Shown: positions 6,900-16,736, counted from the first letter of the stretch. The stretch is DNA of 64,000 nt from Pedobacter sp. (GCF_031119335.1 NZ_JAVHXT010000001.1:346548-410547), one strand, 5' to 3'. Made by a program: numbers and translations. Notes: generated by a model not told the origin, from the letters alone.

Positions 6900-8436
6900 G
6901 GTTAACCTTTCTAGTAGCAATTGGCAAAGTAAAGCTAAAAGTTGCGCCCTTGCCAGGTTCGCTGTCTACCCAAAGTGTGCCTCCGTGGTGAAGAATAATC
7001 TGCTCGCTGATATATAAACCGACACCCATGCCGGGAAAATGTTTCTGAATGTCGGAAGCACGATAGAAACGATCAAAAATGCGCTTTTGGTCTTCCATGG
7101 CAATACCCAAACCATAATCTGTAACAGATAATTTAGCAAAGTTGGAAACTTCTGATAAATGTATGCTGATTTTTTGTTCGTTAGGCGAATATTTAATGGC
7201 GTTGGAAATTAAATTGTGCAATACCTGAACCAATTGCGATTCATCACCTAGGACAGTTTTGCCCAATTTACCCTGCACCAAAATTTGATGTGAAGGGAAA
7301 AGATTACGACTTTCGGTTACAACTTCAGAAATTAGCTGGTCAAAATCAAGACTTTCTTTATGAAGCTCTAAATTTCCAGTTTCTATCCGAGACATATCTA
7401 ACAAATCGCTAATAATTCGTTGAAGGCGCTCAATTTGTTGACCAGTTTTTTCGAAGATATTAAGAGCTTTTGGTGATAAATCTTTCCCAATCAGTTTATT
7501 TAGTGTTTGGTAGTATCCTTTAATAGTGGTTAATGGCGTTTTAAGCTCATGACTAGATACAGATAGGAATTCATCTTTTCTTACCTCGGCTGCTCTATAT
7601 TCTGTAATGTCTTCGATAGCCAATAATATTCTGTCTTTATATTTCCCGTTTAGTTCAATCCTATGTGCATTGAGTAACATTAATTTCTTTCCAATATGTG
7701 GAAAATCATGTTCTACTTCAAAATCAAGTACTGGGTTATTGGTTGGTAGCAATTGCTCAAGTAATACCTTTAGTCCAACAATATCCCATTGGCCATTACC
7801 TAATTTATAGAGTTTCTTGCCTATAGTATCTCTGTTTTCAACCTTAAAAGTTCTAAAGAAAAAATCGTTGGCAGAAATCACATTAAGCTGCGGATCGAGC
7901 ACCAATAATCCTTGTCTAACAGTTTGTACAATTCCATCAAGATATTCTTGATTTGCTTTTAGCTCTTCTGTTCTTGCCTTTACTTTCTGTTCAACAGCAT
8001 TTCTTTCGAAAATCAGATTTTCTTCAGCATTCTTTCTACGAGTAACGTCATTTTGCACGCCAACAAAATGTGAGACAATTCCGGCATCGTCTTTAATAGG
8101 CGAAATATGTAGTTCGTTCCAGAAAAGTTCTCCATTTCTTTTATAATTTCTAATTTCGGTTACAATCGATTCTCCCTTAGAAATTGCTTCACGAAGGTCT
8201 TTTCTAGCTTTTTGGTCACGCTCTCTGCCTTGTAAAAAACGGCAGTTTCTTCCTATAAGTTCACTCCGATGGTAGCCAGACAATTTCTCAAAAGCTTTGT
8301 TGCAATAAATGATTGGGTTATCGGGAAGGTTGTTGTCGGTAATAATAATGCCAGTTATGGATGAGTCTAATGCAGACTTCAACAAGTTAAAACTGGCGTG
8401 TTCGTTGCCGTTGATGGGAAATTGATCTGTTTTCAT
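6892..8436 (-). CDS. LOV-domain (blue-light) sensor histidine kinase
   Basis: A 514-residue soluble kinase. Residues about 25-130 form a complete LOV domain: GRNCRFLQG with the photoactive Cys65, NYKRNGELFWNEL for flavin contacts and FVGVQNDVT with the signalling glutamine. A short coiled coil and a second PAS-type domain (about 165-280) follow. Then come a HisKA domain with His296 in SSHELKTPL and an ATPase domain (LHNLISNAIKYSP, DYGLGIA, GMGVGLYIS). In this family blue light forms a Cys-FMN bond that changes kinase activity. No transmembrane segment is visible. It overlaps the following receiver gene by 8 nt. Confidence 0.92.
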   Translation of the reverse strand: MKTDQFPINGNEHASFNLLKSALDSSITGIIITDNNLPDNPIIYCNKAFEKLSGYHRSELIGRNCRFLQGRERDQKARKDLREAISKGESIVTEIRNYKRNGELFWNELHISPIKDDAGIVSHFVGVQNDVTRRKNAEENLIFERNAVEQKVKARTEELKANQEYLDGIVQTVRQGLLVLDPQLNVISANDFFFRTFKVENRDTIGKKLYKLGNGQWDIVGLKVLLEQLLPTNNPVLDFEVEHDFPHIGKKLMLLNAHRIELNGKYKDRILLAIEDITEYRAAEVRKDEFLSVSSHELKTPLTTIKGYYQTLNKLIGKDLSPKALNIFEKTGQQIERLQRIISDLLDMSRIETGNLELHKESLDFDQLISEVVTESRNLFPSHQILVQGKLGKTVLGDESQLVQVLHNLISNAIKYSPNEQKISIHLSEVSNFAKLSVTDYGLGIAMEDQKRIFDRFYRASDIQKHFPGMGVGLYISEQIILHHGGTLWVDSEPGKGATFSFTLPIATRKVNHE

Positions 8437-8730
8437 TCGAATTTAATCTCTATGCTATGACATTGCTTTTTTTATTTCTGTTATCATGAACAATTTGATG
8501 AGCAGAATGTTGGGAGATAATGATTAATTTAACAAAAAATCATAGTCTAGCATGATATACTCGATAGACTAGGTTAATCTCGTTTGGAATAGTAGCAATA
8601 AAGATCGCTTATTTACCTTAACTTGCAGATATCCTTTAAAATTAAACGTATGAATTTGCGTACTTTTATGTCAACTAGAAATGACATTTTATACTGTTTG
8701 CTTTTAAAATAATGTTTAGATTTGCGGACA
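8437..8730. other. Divergent intergenic region between the LOV kinase and the metal-efflux operon
   Basis: AT-rich, with no open frame worth calling. Apart from the -7 box at 8717-8724 I see no operator-like palindrome, and no regulator gene adjoins the efflux operon. Confidence 0.5.
8717..8724 (+). promoter_or_regulatory. -7 promoter box of the metal-efflux operon
   Basis: TAGATTTG matches TAnnTTTG exactly; a TTTG at 8697-8700 lies 16 nt upstream, closer than usual. The ATG at 8731 starts only 6 nt after the box, so the transcript would be leaderless or nearly so. Confidence 0.55.
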
Positions 8731-9063
8731 ATGAAGTACAAGGCTTTGATATTGGTATTTTATCTCATGGGTATGATGATGCTGCCATGTAGTGACGCCT
8801 ATAATGAATGTAGGCCAGAGCAAAATCTACAATCTAAAGTTAAATCCTCTACTGAACATAGTCACGGGACTGATGCAAACGATAACTGTAGTCCTTTTTG
8901 TAATTGCAGCTGTTGTCATACCACAATAGACAATAAATTTTTAGCTAAAAAAGAAGAAGAGCCGAAAGCTATCCTTACAGAAAAAAAATATCTTTTTACC
9001 AATCAACGTTTCGTTTCTAACTACTACGGAAGCATTTGGCAGCCGCCGAAACTGAATGGTTAA
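8731..9063 (+). CDS. Small Cys/His-rich exported protein (DUF6660-like) ahead of the metal pump
   Basis: The 110-residue product has an N-terminal hydrophobic leader (KALILVFYLMGMMMLPCSDA), a short His-containing stretch and the metal-ligand-like cluster CSPFCNCSCCHTT in the middle. Proteins of this kind sit directly upstream of CzcA/CusA genes in Bacteroidetes (DUF6660 group). A periplasmic metal-binding or sensing role is inferred from the cysteine cluster and the neighbours, not proven. The ATG at 8731 is preferred over a TTG at 8722, which lies inside the -7 box. Confidence 0.7.
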   Translation: MKYKALILVFYLMGMMMLPCSDAYNECRPEQNLQSKVKSSTEHSHGTDANDNCSPFCNCSCCHTTIDNKFLAKKEEEPKAILTEKKYLFTNQRFVSNYYGSIWQPPKLNG

Positions 9064-9176
9064 TCTTTAATTTTTCGATGATTTGTGTTTAATGTTTTCA
9101 TTAAGCACTCGTTGCTATATGGCTATTTTCTGCCGGCAACCATCATTATAATTTATTGTTTAATCATCCATGAAAA

Positions 9177-12100
9177 ATGTTAGATAAAATTATTTATTTC
9201 AGCATAAAGAACAAGTTATTTATTGGTTTAATGACCTTTGTTCTTATCATTTGGGGCGTTTGGAGTGCAACCAAATTGCCCATTGATGCCGTACCAGACA
9301 TTACAAACAATCAGGTACAAATATTTACCAGTTGCCCAACGCTTGCCGGTCAGGAAGTGGAGCAGTTAGTTACCTTTCCCATAGAGCAAAGTATTGCCAA
9401 TGTGCCCAAAATTGAAGAGATACGTAGTATTTCCCGTTTCGGTCTGTCGGTAATTACGGTAGTGTTTGATGAAAAGGTAGACATCTATTTCGCCCGTCAA
9501 CTCATCAATGAGCGCTTGAAAGAAGCCGTTGATAAAATCCCGCAAGGTGTAGGCACGCCAGAAATGGCGCCCGTTAGTACTGGTTTGGGAGAGGTATATC
9601 AATACATCATCCACCCTAAAAAAGGAAGTGAAAATAAATACAATGCCAAAGATTTGCGCAGTATGCAAGATTGGATTGTTGCCAGACAGTTGTACGGTAC
9701 CGCAGGTATCGCCGAGGTAAACAGTTTCGGCGGACAATTAAAGCAGTATGAGGTCGCCGTTAATCCCGATAGGTTGAGGGCAATGGGGATAAGTATCCCA
9801 GAAATATTTACGGCTTTAGAGAAGAACAACCAAAATACTGGTGGTGCTTATATCGACAAAAAGCCTAATGCTTACTTTATTAGAGGTATTGGCTTGGTGA
9901 GTTCTTTAGAAGATATCAAGAAAATTGTAGTTAAAAATTCTGGAGCAGTACCTATTTATATTAATGATGTAGCGGAGGTAAGGTTCGGGAGTGCAGTGAG
10001 ATATGGTGCTTTAACCTATAATGGTGAAGTAGATGCTGTGGGTGGTGTGGTACTGATGCTAAAGAGCGAGAATAGTAATGAAGTGGTGAAACGTATTAAA
10101 GAAAAACTGCCAACTATACAAGCCTCATTACCCGATGATGTAATTATTGAGCCTTACTTAGATCGTACAGATTTGGTTGGTAGAGCAATTGCCACTGTAG
10201 AAAAAAACTTGATTGAAGGCGCATTGATAGTGATTTTCGTTTTGGTCATTTTTCTCGGGAATTTAAGAGCAGGGCTTATTGTCGCTTCTGCTATTCCATT
10301 GGCACTACTTTTTGCTTTGGGCATGATGAATGTTTTCGGTGTAAGTGCCAATTTAATGAGCTTGGGTGCTATAGATTTCGGTTTAATTGTAGATGGAGCG
10401 GTAATTGTAGTAGAGGCAACCATGCACCATCTGGGTTTGCGAAAATCTATAAATAAGTTAACGCAGGGTGAAATGGATGAAGAGGTATTTACCTCAGCTT
10501 CGAAAATTCGTACAAGTGCTGCTTTCGGCGAAATCATCATTTTGATTGTATACATACCAATATTAACGCTGGTTGGTGTGGAAGGAAAAATGTTTGGTCC
10601 AATGGCGCAAACAGTGGGCTTTGCCATTTTTGGTGCGCTAATTTTATCGATGACCTACATCCCGATGATGTGTGCACTTTTCCTTTCGAAAAAGCCAGTT
10701 CTTAAAAAGAATTTCAGCGATAAGATGATGGAAAAACTACAGGGGATCTATCTGCCATGGCTAGAAAAAGTAATCAAAATCAAATATTATGTGGTTACGG
10801 CAACGGTATTATTGTTCTCTATTTCGATTTTCTTTTTCAGTAGGATGGGAGGCGAGTTTATCCCGCAGTTACAAGAGGGCGATTTTGCTTTTCACTGTAT
10901 CCTTCCGCAGGGAAGTTCTTTGAACCAAAGTATCGAGACTTCGATGCAAGCTTCACGACTAATTAAACAATTTGATGAAGTGAAAATGGTAGTAGGGAAA
11001 ACTGGTGCGGCCGAGGTACCTACAGACCCAATGCCGCCAGAAGCTACGGATTTGATGATAGTGCTGAAACCGATGAAGGAATGGAAAACGAAGAAAAGTT
11101 ATGAAGAATTGGCCGATGCAATGATTGAAAAGCTGGAGGTAATTCCGGGAGTTTTCTTTGAGAAAAATCAACCTATACAAATGCGTTTCAACGAATTAAT
11201 GACTGGTATTAGACAAGATGTAGCTGTAAAAATTTTCGGAGAGAACATAGATACCTTAGCTAATTATGCAAATGAAGTAAGTGAGGTGATACAAAACGTG
11301 GAGGGTGCAACAGCTCCGCAGGTAGAGCGTGTAAGTGGTTTGCCACAAATTAATATCGAGTATGATAGATCTCGTATTGCTAATTACGGTTTAACTATAC
11401 AAGATGTAAATGACGTGGTGAGTACCGCTTTTGCAGGTAAAAGCGCCGGCCAAGTATACGAAAACGAACGACGTTTTGATTTGGTAGTGCGTTTGGATAG
11501 TACTCACAGAAGTAGTATGGACGATGTAAGTAACTTGATGATCCCGACCGACAAAGGGCTTCAAATTCCATTGTCGCAAGTTGCTACGGTTGCTTACAAA
11601 TTGGGGCCTGCACAAATTAGTAGAGAAGCTGGAAAGCGACGTATTGTTGTAGGTTTCAACGTTGCTGGTCGTGATGTACAAAGTGTAGTTACAGATATTC
11701 AACAGCAGTTAAATGAAAAAATCAAGCTCCCATCCGGTTATTATTTCACCTACGGTGGACAGTTTGAAAACCTGCAAAAAGCGAGTTCCCGTTTAATGAT
11801 AGCTGTTCCGGTTTCACTGTTGTTAATTTTTGGTTTGCTCTATTTTACTTTCCGTTCTTTTAAACAAGCCATTTTAATTTTTACCGCTATTCCAATGAGT
11901 GCTATTGGTGGTGTGTTTGCACTAATGTTACGTGGTATGCCATTCAGTATCAGTGCTGGCATAGGCTTTATTGCCCTTTTTGGGGTTGCTGTGCTCAACG
12001 GCATCGTGCTTATAGGCACATTTAATCAATTAAAAAAAGAAGGTATGAATGATATTTTGAAGAGGGTAAGGGAAGGTGCAGTTACCCGTTTGCGTCCTGT

Positions 12101-13493
12101 GTTGATGACCGCTACGGTAGCATCTTTAGGATTTTTGCCAATGGCTATTAGCACAAGCGCAGGTGCAGAAGTACAACGGCCTTTAGCTACCGTAGTAATT
12201 GGAGGGTTAATTACAGCAACTTTCCTTACGCTATTTGTACTGCCTTTGCTGTACATCATTTTTGATGGAGCGATTAAATTAAAAGGTAGGTTTGGAGGCA
12301 AAACCGTTGTGGCAACAGTAGTTTTGGTGTTAGTAGGATTTTCGTCTGCCACGGCACAAAAACGTATTTCGGTAGAAAATGCAGTTGAAGTTGCATTGAA
12401 AAGCAATCAGCAGCTGGATATAAACGAAGCTGAAGTGAAAAGTGCAAAACTGAATACCAAAACTGCATTTGAAATACCCAAAACCGGTGTTTTTGCAGAA
12501 AATGAAGACTACCGCCCATCTGATAGGGTAGGTATTTTGAAGATCGGCGTTTCGCAGGCTATTGCTTGGCCAGGTTTGTATGCCGCTCGAAAAAACTATT
12601 TGAATGCGCAGCTAAAATATGCAGAATTAAATACTGATTTGCTTAATGCTACGATTAAGAGAGATGTGAAGACTGCTTATTATGAGCTCTGGTATCTGCA
12701 AGACAAGCAATTGCTTTATAAACGTTTGGATAGTATTTACACCATGTTGTTCAAAACTACTGAACTGCGAGTGAAAACCGGTGACGTAGCTAACTTGGAT
12801 AAAGTTGCTGCGGAAGCGAAAATGAGAGAACTGCAAGCGTTCATGGTTCAGAATAGTAAGGAAATAACTATTCAACAGCAACAGCTGATGATGTTGTTGA
12901 ACCAAAATGAATGGTTGTTACCTTTGGCTTCGCCGTTAGTAAAAGTAAGTGCTGCAAATACAGATGTTAGCGGAACTCATCCTATTTTGGCATTGCAAGA
13001 GCAGAACGTGAATATTTCATCATCAAACATTGCCGTACAAAAAAACACCAACAGACCTGAGTTTTCGGGTAGGTTCTTTTCGCAACGATTGTGGGGCGCA
13101 AATGATCCATTTACTGGTTTTTCAGTTACTGCAGCTATTCCGTTATTTGGTGGAGGCACTTATCGTAACAAAATAAAAGTGGCAACTGCAGAAAAAGAAG
13201 TGCAGGAAAAAACACTTGCCTATCAAATACAACAATTGCAAACACAGCGAAAGTCGGCCGTTGCAGATTTAGAGAAAAACCAATCGTTATTAGAATATTA
13301 TGAAACTGCTGGATTGAAACAGGCGGAACAAATTATTGCTGCTGCTACATTGAGCTATAAATCTGGCGAAATCAGCTTTGCCGAACTAGGACAGTTTTTG
13401 AGCCAAGCCATCGGTATTAGACAGAGCTATCTAGATGTCTTGAACCAATACAATCATTCAGCTATCCAATTTAATTACTACAATAATAAATAA
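9177..13493 (+). CDS. czcA: Heavy-metal efflux RND pump CzcA/CusA fused to a TolC-like outer-membrane channel
   Basis: 1438 residues, about 400 longer than an ordinary CzcA. Residues 1 to about 1035 form the RND permease: an N-terminal helix, the heavy-metal signature AIDFGLIVDGAVIVVE near residue 397 in helix 4, two large periplasmic loops and the second six-helix bundle ending in TLFVLPLLYIIF. From about residue 1043 a leader-like helix (VVATVVLVLVGFSSATA) leads into a TolC/CzcC-type part with the usual ISVENAVEVALKSN start and long helical repeats (QQQQLMMLLNQN, GDVANLDKVAAEAKMRELQ). The protein would carry metal cations from the periplasm or cytoplasm to the exterior. Such fusions are known in Bacteroidetes. 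czcB starts 2 nt after the stop. Confidence 0.93.
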   Translation: MLDKIIYFSIKNKLFIGLMTFVLIIWGVWSATKLPIDAVPDITNNQVQIFTSCPTLAGQEVEQLVTFPIEQSIANVPKIEEIRSISRFGLSVITVVFDEKVDIYFARQLINERLKEAVDKIPQGVGTPEMAPVSTGLGEVYQYIIHPKKGSENKYNAKDLRSMQDWIVARQLYGTAGIAEVNSFGGQLKQYEVAVNPDRLRAMGISIPEIFTALEKNNQNTGGAYIDKKPNAYFIRGIGLVSSLEDIKKIVVKNSGAVPIYINDVAEVRFGSAVRYGALTYNGEVDAVGGVVLMLKSENSNEVVKRIKEKLPTIQASLPDDVIIEPYLDRTDLVGRAIATVEKNLIEGALIVIFVLVIFLGNLRAGLIVASAIPLALLFALGMMNVFGVSANLMSLGAIDFGLIVDGAVIVVEATMHHLGLRKSINKLTQGEMDEEVFTSASKIRTSAAFGEIIILIVYIPILTLVGVEGKMFGPMAQTVGFAIFGALILSMTYIPMMCALFLSKKPVLKKNFSDKMMEKLQGIYLPWLEKVIKIKYYVVTATVLLFSISIFFFSRMGGEFIPQLQEGDFAFHCILPQGSSLNQSIETSMQASRLIKQFDEVKMVVGKTGAAEVPTDPMPPEATDLMIVLKPMKEWKTKKSYEELADAMIEKLEVIPGVFFEKNQPIQMRFNELMTGIRQDVAVKIFGENIDTLANYANEVSEVIQNVEGATAPQVERVSGLPQINIEYDRSRIANYGLTIQDVNDVVSTAFAGKSAGQVYENERRFDLVVRLDSTHRSSMDDVSNLMIPTDKGLQIPLSQVATVAYKLGPAQISREAGKRRIVVGFNVAGRDVQSVVTDIQQQLNEKIKLPSGYYFTYGGQFENLQKASSRLMIAVPVSLLLIFGLLYFTFRSFKQAILIFTAIPMSAIGGVFALMLRGMPFSISAGIGFIALFGVAVLNGIVLIGTFNQLKKEGMNDILKRVREGAVTRLRPVLMTATVASLGFLPMAISTSAGAEVQRPLATVVIGGLITATFLTLFVLPLLYIIFDGAIKLKGRFGGKTVVATVVLVLVGFSSATAQKRISVENAVEVALKSNQQLDINEAEVKSAKLNTKTAFEIPKTGVFAENEDYRPSDRVGILKIGVSQAIAWPGLYAARKNYLNAQLKYAELNTDLLNATIKRDVKTAYYELWYLQDKQLLYKRLDSIYTMLFKTTELRVKTGDVANLDKVAAEAKMRELQAFMVQNSKEITIQQQQLMMLLNQNEWLLPLASPLVKVSAANTDVSGTHPILALQEQNVNISSSNIAVQKNTNRPEFSGRFFSQRLWGANDPFTGFSVTAAIPLFGGGTYRNKIKVATAEKEVQEKTLAYQIQQLQTQRKSAVADLEKNQSLLEYYETAGLKQAEQIIAAATLSYKSGEISFAELGQFLSQAIGIRQSYLDVLNQYNHSAIQFNYYNNK

Positions 13494-13494
13494 G

Positions 13495-14781
13495 ATGAAA
13501 CTTGTTTTTAACATATTATTCTTCGCTTTAACCGTTGTTACGCTTAACAGTTGCGGAGAAAAACATACAGAAGGTGATGGAGATAACCATGGTCACGAAG
13601 CCAAAAAATCTGAGACAGCTAAAGAGAGAAATCACGAAGAAACAGCTACCATTGCATCGCTCAGCGAAGAACAAATTAAATCTGTAGGTATCACTTTGGG
13701 AACCATAGAACAGAAAAGCCTTACCGCTGCTATTAAAGCAAATGGTGCATTACGAGTACCTAATAACAATAAAGCTAATGCAACATCGCTATATGGCGGC
13801 GTTGTGAAAAGTTTAAGGGTTCAAATGGGTGATTACGTTCGCAAAGGACAGGTAATTGCTACGATCGAAAATCCGCAGTTTGTACAATTGCAGGAAGAAT
13901 ATTTAACTATCGGTAGCAGAATTACTTTAGCCGAACAAGAATTGCAACGCCAACGTGAATTGAATGCAGGTAATGCTGGCGCTCTGAAAAACCTACAGAA
14001 TGCCACTTCAGAACTCAATTCGTTAAGAGCTAGAAAGTCATCGTTGCACAAGCAAGTGCAGTTGATGGGCATCAATCCTGCTTCCATTACTGCGGCTACC
14101 TTAACTGCTGCACTTTCGGTAACTAGTCCGGTAAGTGGTACGGTAAGTGCCGAATTTGCCAAGATTGGTAGTTATGTAGATGTTTCTTCGCCCGTGGTAG
14201 AAATTGTAGACAATAGCTTAATCCACCTAGATTTACAGGTTTTTGAGAAGGATCTACCCTTCATAAAAATAGGGCAGTTGGTAAATTTTACGGTAACTAA
14301 TAATCCACAAATTACTTATACGGCTAAAGTTTTTAATATCGGTTCGTCTTTCGAGAATGAGAGTAAAACAATCGCTATTCATTGTACCGTTACCGGAAAT
14401 AAAGCTGGTTTAATTGATGGCATGAACATCACCGGAATGGTGAGCGTAAACAAAGCATTGACTGAAGCCGTTCCAAATGATGCTATTGTAGAGGCTGACG
14501 GTAAATTCTATATCTTTATGCAAACCGATAAAAAGGCGGTTGAAAAAAGTGGGGAAAAGGAACATACGCACAAAGAAGGCGAAAAACATGAAAACGTAGC
14601 TACAAAAGATCACGTTGCTAATAAGAATTTTGAAAAAATGGAAGTAGCAAAGGGAGTTTCAGAACTTGGCTACACGGCAATTACGCCAATGGGGTATATA
14701 CCCAAAAATACAAAGATTGTTACCAAAGGAGCTTTTTTTATCAATGCCAAATTAAGCAATACGGGAGGGCACGACCATTAA
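13495..14781 (+). CDS. czcB: Heavy-metal efflux adaptor CzcB (membrane fusion protein, lipoprotein)
   Basis: A 428-residue periplasmic adaptor linking the RND pump to the outer-membrane channel. The leader ends in a lipobox (TLNSC, Cys20), followed by a His/Glu-rich segment (HTEGDGDNHGHEAKK) and a second His-rich stretch (EKEHTHKEGEKHENV, about residues 355-369), both plausible metal ligands. Between them are the biotinyl-lipoyl half (GGVVKSLRVQMGDYVRKGQV), an alpha hairpin (EEYLTIGSRITLAEQELQRQ) and the beta-barrel region. It starts 2 nt after the czcA stop and is followed by a terminator, so the operon has three genes. Confidence 0.92.
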   Translation: MKLVFNILFFALTVVTLNSCGEKHTEGDGDNHGHEAKKSETAKERNHEETATIASLSEEQIKSVGITLGTIEQKSLTAAIKANGALRVPNNNKANATSLYGGVVKSLRVQMGDYVRKGQVIATIENPQFVQLQEEYLTIGSRITLAEQELQRQRELNAGNAGALKNLQNATSELNSLRARKSSLHKQVQLMGINPASITAATLTAALSVTSPVSGTVSAEFAKIGSYVDVSSPVVEIVDNSLIHLDLQVFEKDLPFIKIGQLVNFTVTNNPQITYTAKVFNIGSSFENESKTIAIHCTVTGNKAGLIDGMNITGMVSVNKALTEAVPNDAIVEADGKFYIFMQTDKKAVEKSGEKEHTHKEGEKHENVATKDHVANKNFEKMEVAKGVSELGYTAITPMGYIPKNTKIVTKGAFFINAKLSNTGGHDH

Positions 14782-14811
14782 AATTAGTATTTAATAGCTA
14801 ATATCTATTCC

Positions 14812-14855
14812 AAACGGTGACCACGTATTTTTAATGGTCACCGTTTTCGTATTTC
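14812..14855 (+). terminator. Terminator of the metal-efflux operon
   Basis: A 12-bp perfect stem AAACGGTGACCA (14812-14823) with TGGTCACCGTTT (14835-14846), followed by a T-rich tail. Confidence 0.85.
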
Positions 14856-15190
14856 TTACATTAGCATCGTTGTGCCTAGACTATTTTAGTGTTTTTATCA
14901 TTTTCTAGTGTTTTATCATCAGTGGTTTAACACTTTCTTTATCTGGTTTTTGGTGTTGTTAATCAGATTTTTTCGACTATTATATTTTTAAAAAAGGTAG
15001 TCCGATTTAGAGGGGTTTAAATCTGTTCAGTAGTACTACCCAAAAAGGAAGCAACGTATCAGTACGCAAAAAATACAATAGCTCGCATGGTACTTTTGCG
15101 AAGTACTATCTATAGGGTGGATGACAGCGGTTGTCTGTTTGAAGTTCGCCACTAGGTATGAAATAAAACATAACATCATAAAATCATATA
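14856..15190. other. Intergenic region before the outer-membrane protein gene
   Basis: AT-rich spacer without an open frame. It holds the -7 box at 15091-15098 and otherwise nothing I can name. Confidence 0.5.
15091..15098 (+). promoter_or_regulatory. -7 promoter box of the outer-membrane protein gene
   Basis: TACTTTTG matches TAnnTTTG exactly. No TTTG lies at the right distance upstream. The predicted 5' leader is about 87 nt. Confidence 0.5.
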
Positions 15191-15880
15191 ATGAAACATT
15201 TAAAGACTATTTTATTCTTTGCGCCAGTATTGGCGATCTTAAATGCAAACGCTCAATTAAAAAAGCAGGCTATAACTGGAAACGTAACTTCGATAAGTAG
15301 TGGCGCACCAAGTAATCCTCTTGGAACAAAAGTTCCTGAAAAGATTAATACTGCCGATCGAGATTCGCTTAGTGTGGGCGCCACTAATGCTGACAAGAAG
15401 ATGCCGGCTGCCGAAGCTGGGCTTGCCAGTCAATCAACGAACACGGAAAGTCCGTTTAAGGCTGCAGTCGGGGTGAAATTTTTATGGGGAATTTCAGCAA
15501 CTGGAAAATATTTTTTTAAGGATAAACATGCTATAGAAGCAATTTTCCGCTACCGGAGTTTGGGCGGAATAGTGAATGATATTACAGTGACTGCACTTTA
15601 TCAGTACCAGCGACCAATAGCCGATGTTAGCGGACTATATTGGATGCTTGGCGGAGGTGCATATTTTGGGAATTCTTCTATAAAGAATTCGATACTACCA
15701 GCCGAATATAGGGATGGCACCGGCTCATTTTATTTTGGAATTGCCGGTGTGGCAGGTCTGGAATACAAATTTGATGGGATGCCTATCGCCATAAGTGCAG
15801 ATTGGATGCCAGCTATCAATCTGAATGGGGGAGGTTTTGGATCAGAAAATGGTGGTATAGGTATCAAGTATACTTTTTAA
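15191..15880 (+). CDS. Exported outer-membrane beta-barrel-like protein
   Basis: 229 residues with a clear signal peptide (MKHLKTILFFAPVLAILNANA), a polar Ser/Thr/Ala-rich linker to about residue 85, then alternating strands from KAAVGVKFLWGISATGKYFF to the C-terminal GGIGIKYTF. The terminal aromatic residue and strand pattern are typical of small outer-membrane barrels. No specific family is recognised. It is a single-gene unit with a promoter box upstream and a terminator 45 nt downstream, next to a two-component system that may or may not regulate it. Confidence 0.7.
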   Translation: MKHLKTILFFAPVLAILNANAQLKKQAITGNVTSISSGAPSNPLGTKVPEKINTADRDSLSVGATNADKKMPAAEAGLASQSTNTESPFKAAVGVKFLWGISATGKYFFKDKHAIEAIFRYRSLGGIVNDITVTALYQYQRPIADVSGLYWMLGGGAYFGNSSIKNSILPAEYRDGTGSFYFGIAGVAGLEYKFDGMPIAISADWMPAINLNGGGFGSENGGIGIKYTF

Positions 15881-15925
15881 CAAAAGCACCTTTTAGGTTT
15901 AAACTTAGTAGTTTATGTAATGTGT

Positions 15926-15959
15926 AGCCGACTTCGCTATTTGCGGGTCGGCTTTTTTA
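15926..15959 (+). terminator. Terminator of the outer-membrane protein gene
   Basis: A 7-bp stem AGCCGAC (15926-15932) with GTCGGCT (15947-15953), followed by a T-run. Confidence 0.85.
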
Positions 15960-15985
15960 TACAGTTTAGTGTTTTTAAACTTGTA

Positions 15986-16618
15986 CTATTTGATCAGGCC
16001 ACGTAGATAGGCTTCTTTAACCAATCCTACTGTATTTTTAACATTGAGTTTTTGACTTAGACTCAACCTATGGGACTCAACGGTGCGGATGCTCAGAAAC
16101 AACTTGTCGGCAATTTCCTGATTAGAATACTCATTGGCAATTAGGCTGAGTATTTCATTCTCCCTTTTAGTAAGTTTAAGTAGAGAGGCAGATTTTTTTC
16201 CAGAAATTGTTTCTTGTAGGATATTTTTTTTAATGGATTCATCTATGAACTGTTCGCCCTTAGCCACTGTGGTAATGGCTTTGATAAGCGTAACCTGATC
16301 TGTTCCCTTTAGCAGGTAGCCATCTGCACCACTTTTCATCATCTTTCTAACATATACTGTTTCCTCGTGGTTGGTAAGTGCAATAATTTTGATGTCGGGA
16401 TATTTGTCTTTAACAGCCTTGCACAAATCAATCCCATTACTATCCGGAAGTTCTATATCCAGTAAGAGTAACTTTGGGACCTCAATTTCTAGTTGTTGTA
16501 AGAGTTGTTGTCCGTTAGTCACGGTAAAGATAATATCAATCTCTGTACTTTCGTTTAAGATAGCTTTAAGTCCATTTAAAATAAGCTGGTGGTCATCAGC
16601 GATAGCTATTTTTATCAT
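15986..16618 (-). CDS. NarL/LuxR-family response regulator
   Basis: 210 residues: a receiver domain with the acidic pair ADDH and phosphoacceptor Asp54 in LLLDIELPDSNG, then a LuxR-type helix-turn-helix (LTKRENEILSLIANEYSNQE followed by SIRTVESHRLSLSQKLNVKN). Its probable partner is the TPR-containing HisKA_3 kinase on the same strand at 18210-20141, from which it is separated by two lipoprotein genes on the other strand. A textbook promoter lies directly upstream and places the transcription start at, or a base or two from, the ATG. Confidence 0.92.
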   Translation of the reverse strand: MIKIAIADDHQLILNGLKAILNESTEIDIIFTVTNGQQLLQQLEIEVPKLLLLDIELPDSNGIDLCKAVKDKYPDIKIIALTNHEETVYVRKMMKSGADGYLLKGTDQVTLIKAITTVAKGEQFIDESIKKNILQETISGKKSASLLKLTKRENEILSLIANEYSNQEIADKLFLSIRTVESHRLSLSQKLNVKNTVGLVKEAYLRGLIK

Positions 16619-16623
16619 TTTAT

Positions 16624-16655
16624 CAAATATAAGTTAATAACGCAAGCTAAGCAAA
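16624..16655 (-). promoter_or_regulatory. Promoter of the NarL-type regulator gene
   Basis: Read on the minus strand: TTTG at 16652-16655, a 20-nt spacer, TATATTTG at 16624-16631. This is an exact Bacteroidetes consensus. The start codon at 16618 is 5 nt beyond the -7 box, implying a leaderless mRNA. Confidence 0.75.
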
Positions 16656-16736
16656 AGCAGTAGTATCTATTTTAAGTAGAACTACGGTAGTTTTCGTTTG
16701 CGTAGATGTGCTCTCAAACTGGTACTGATCTCTCTA

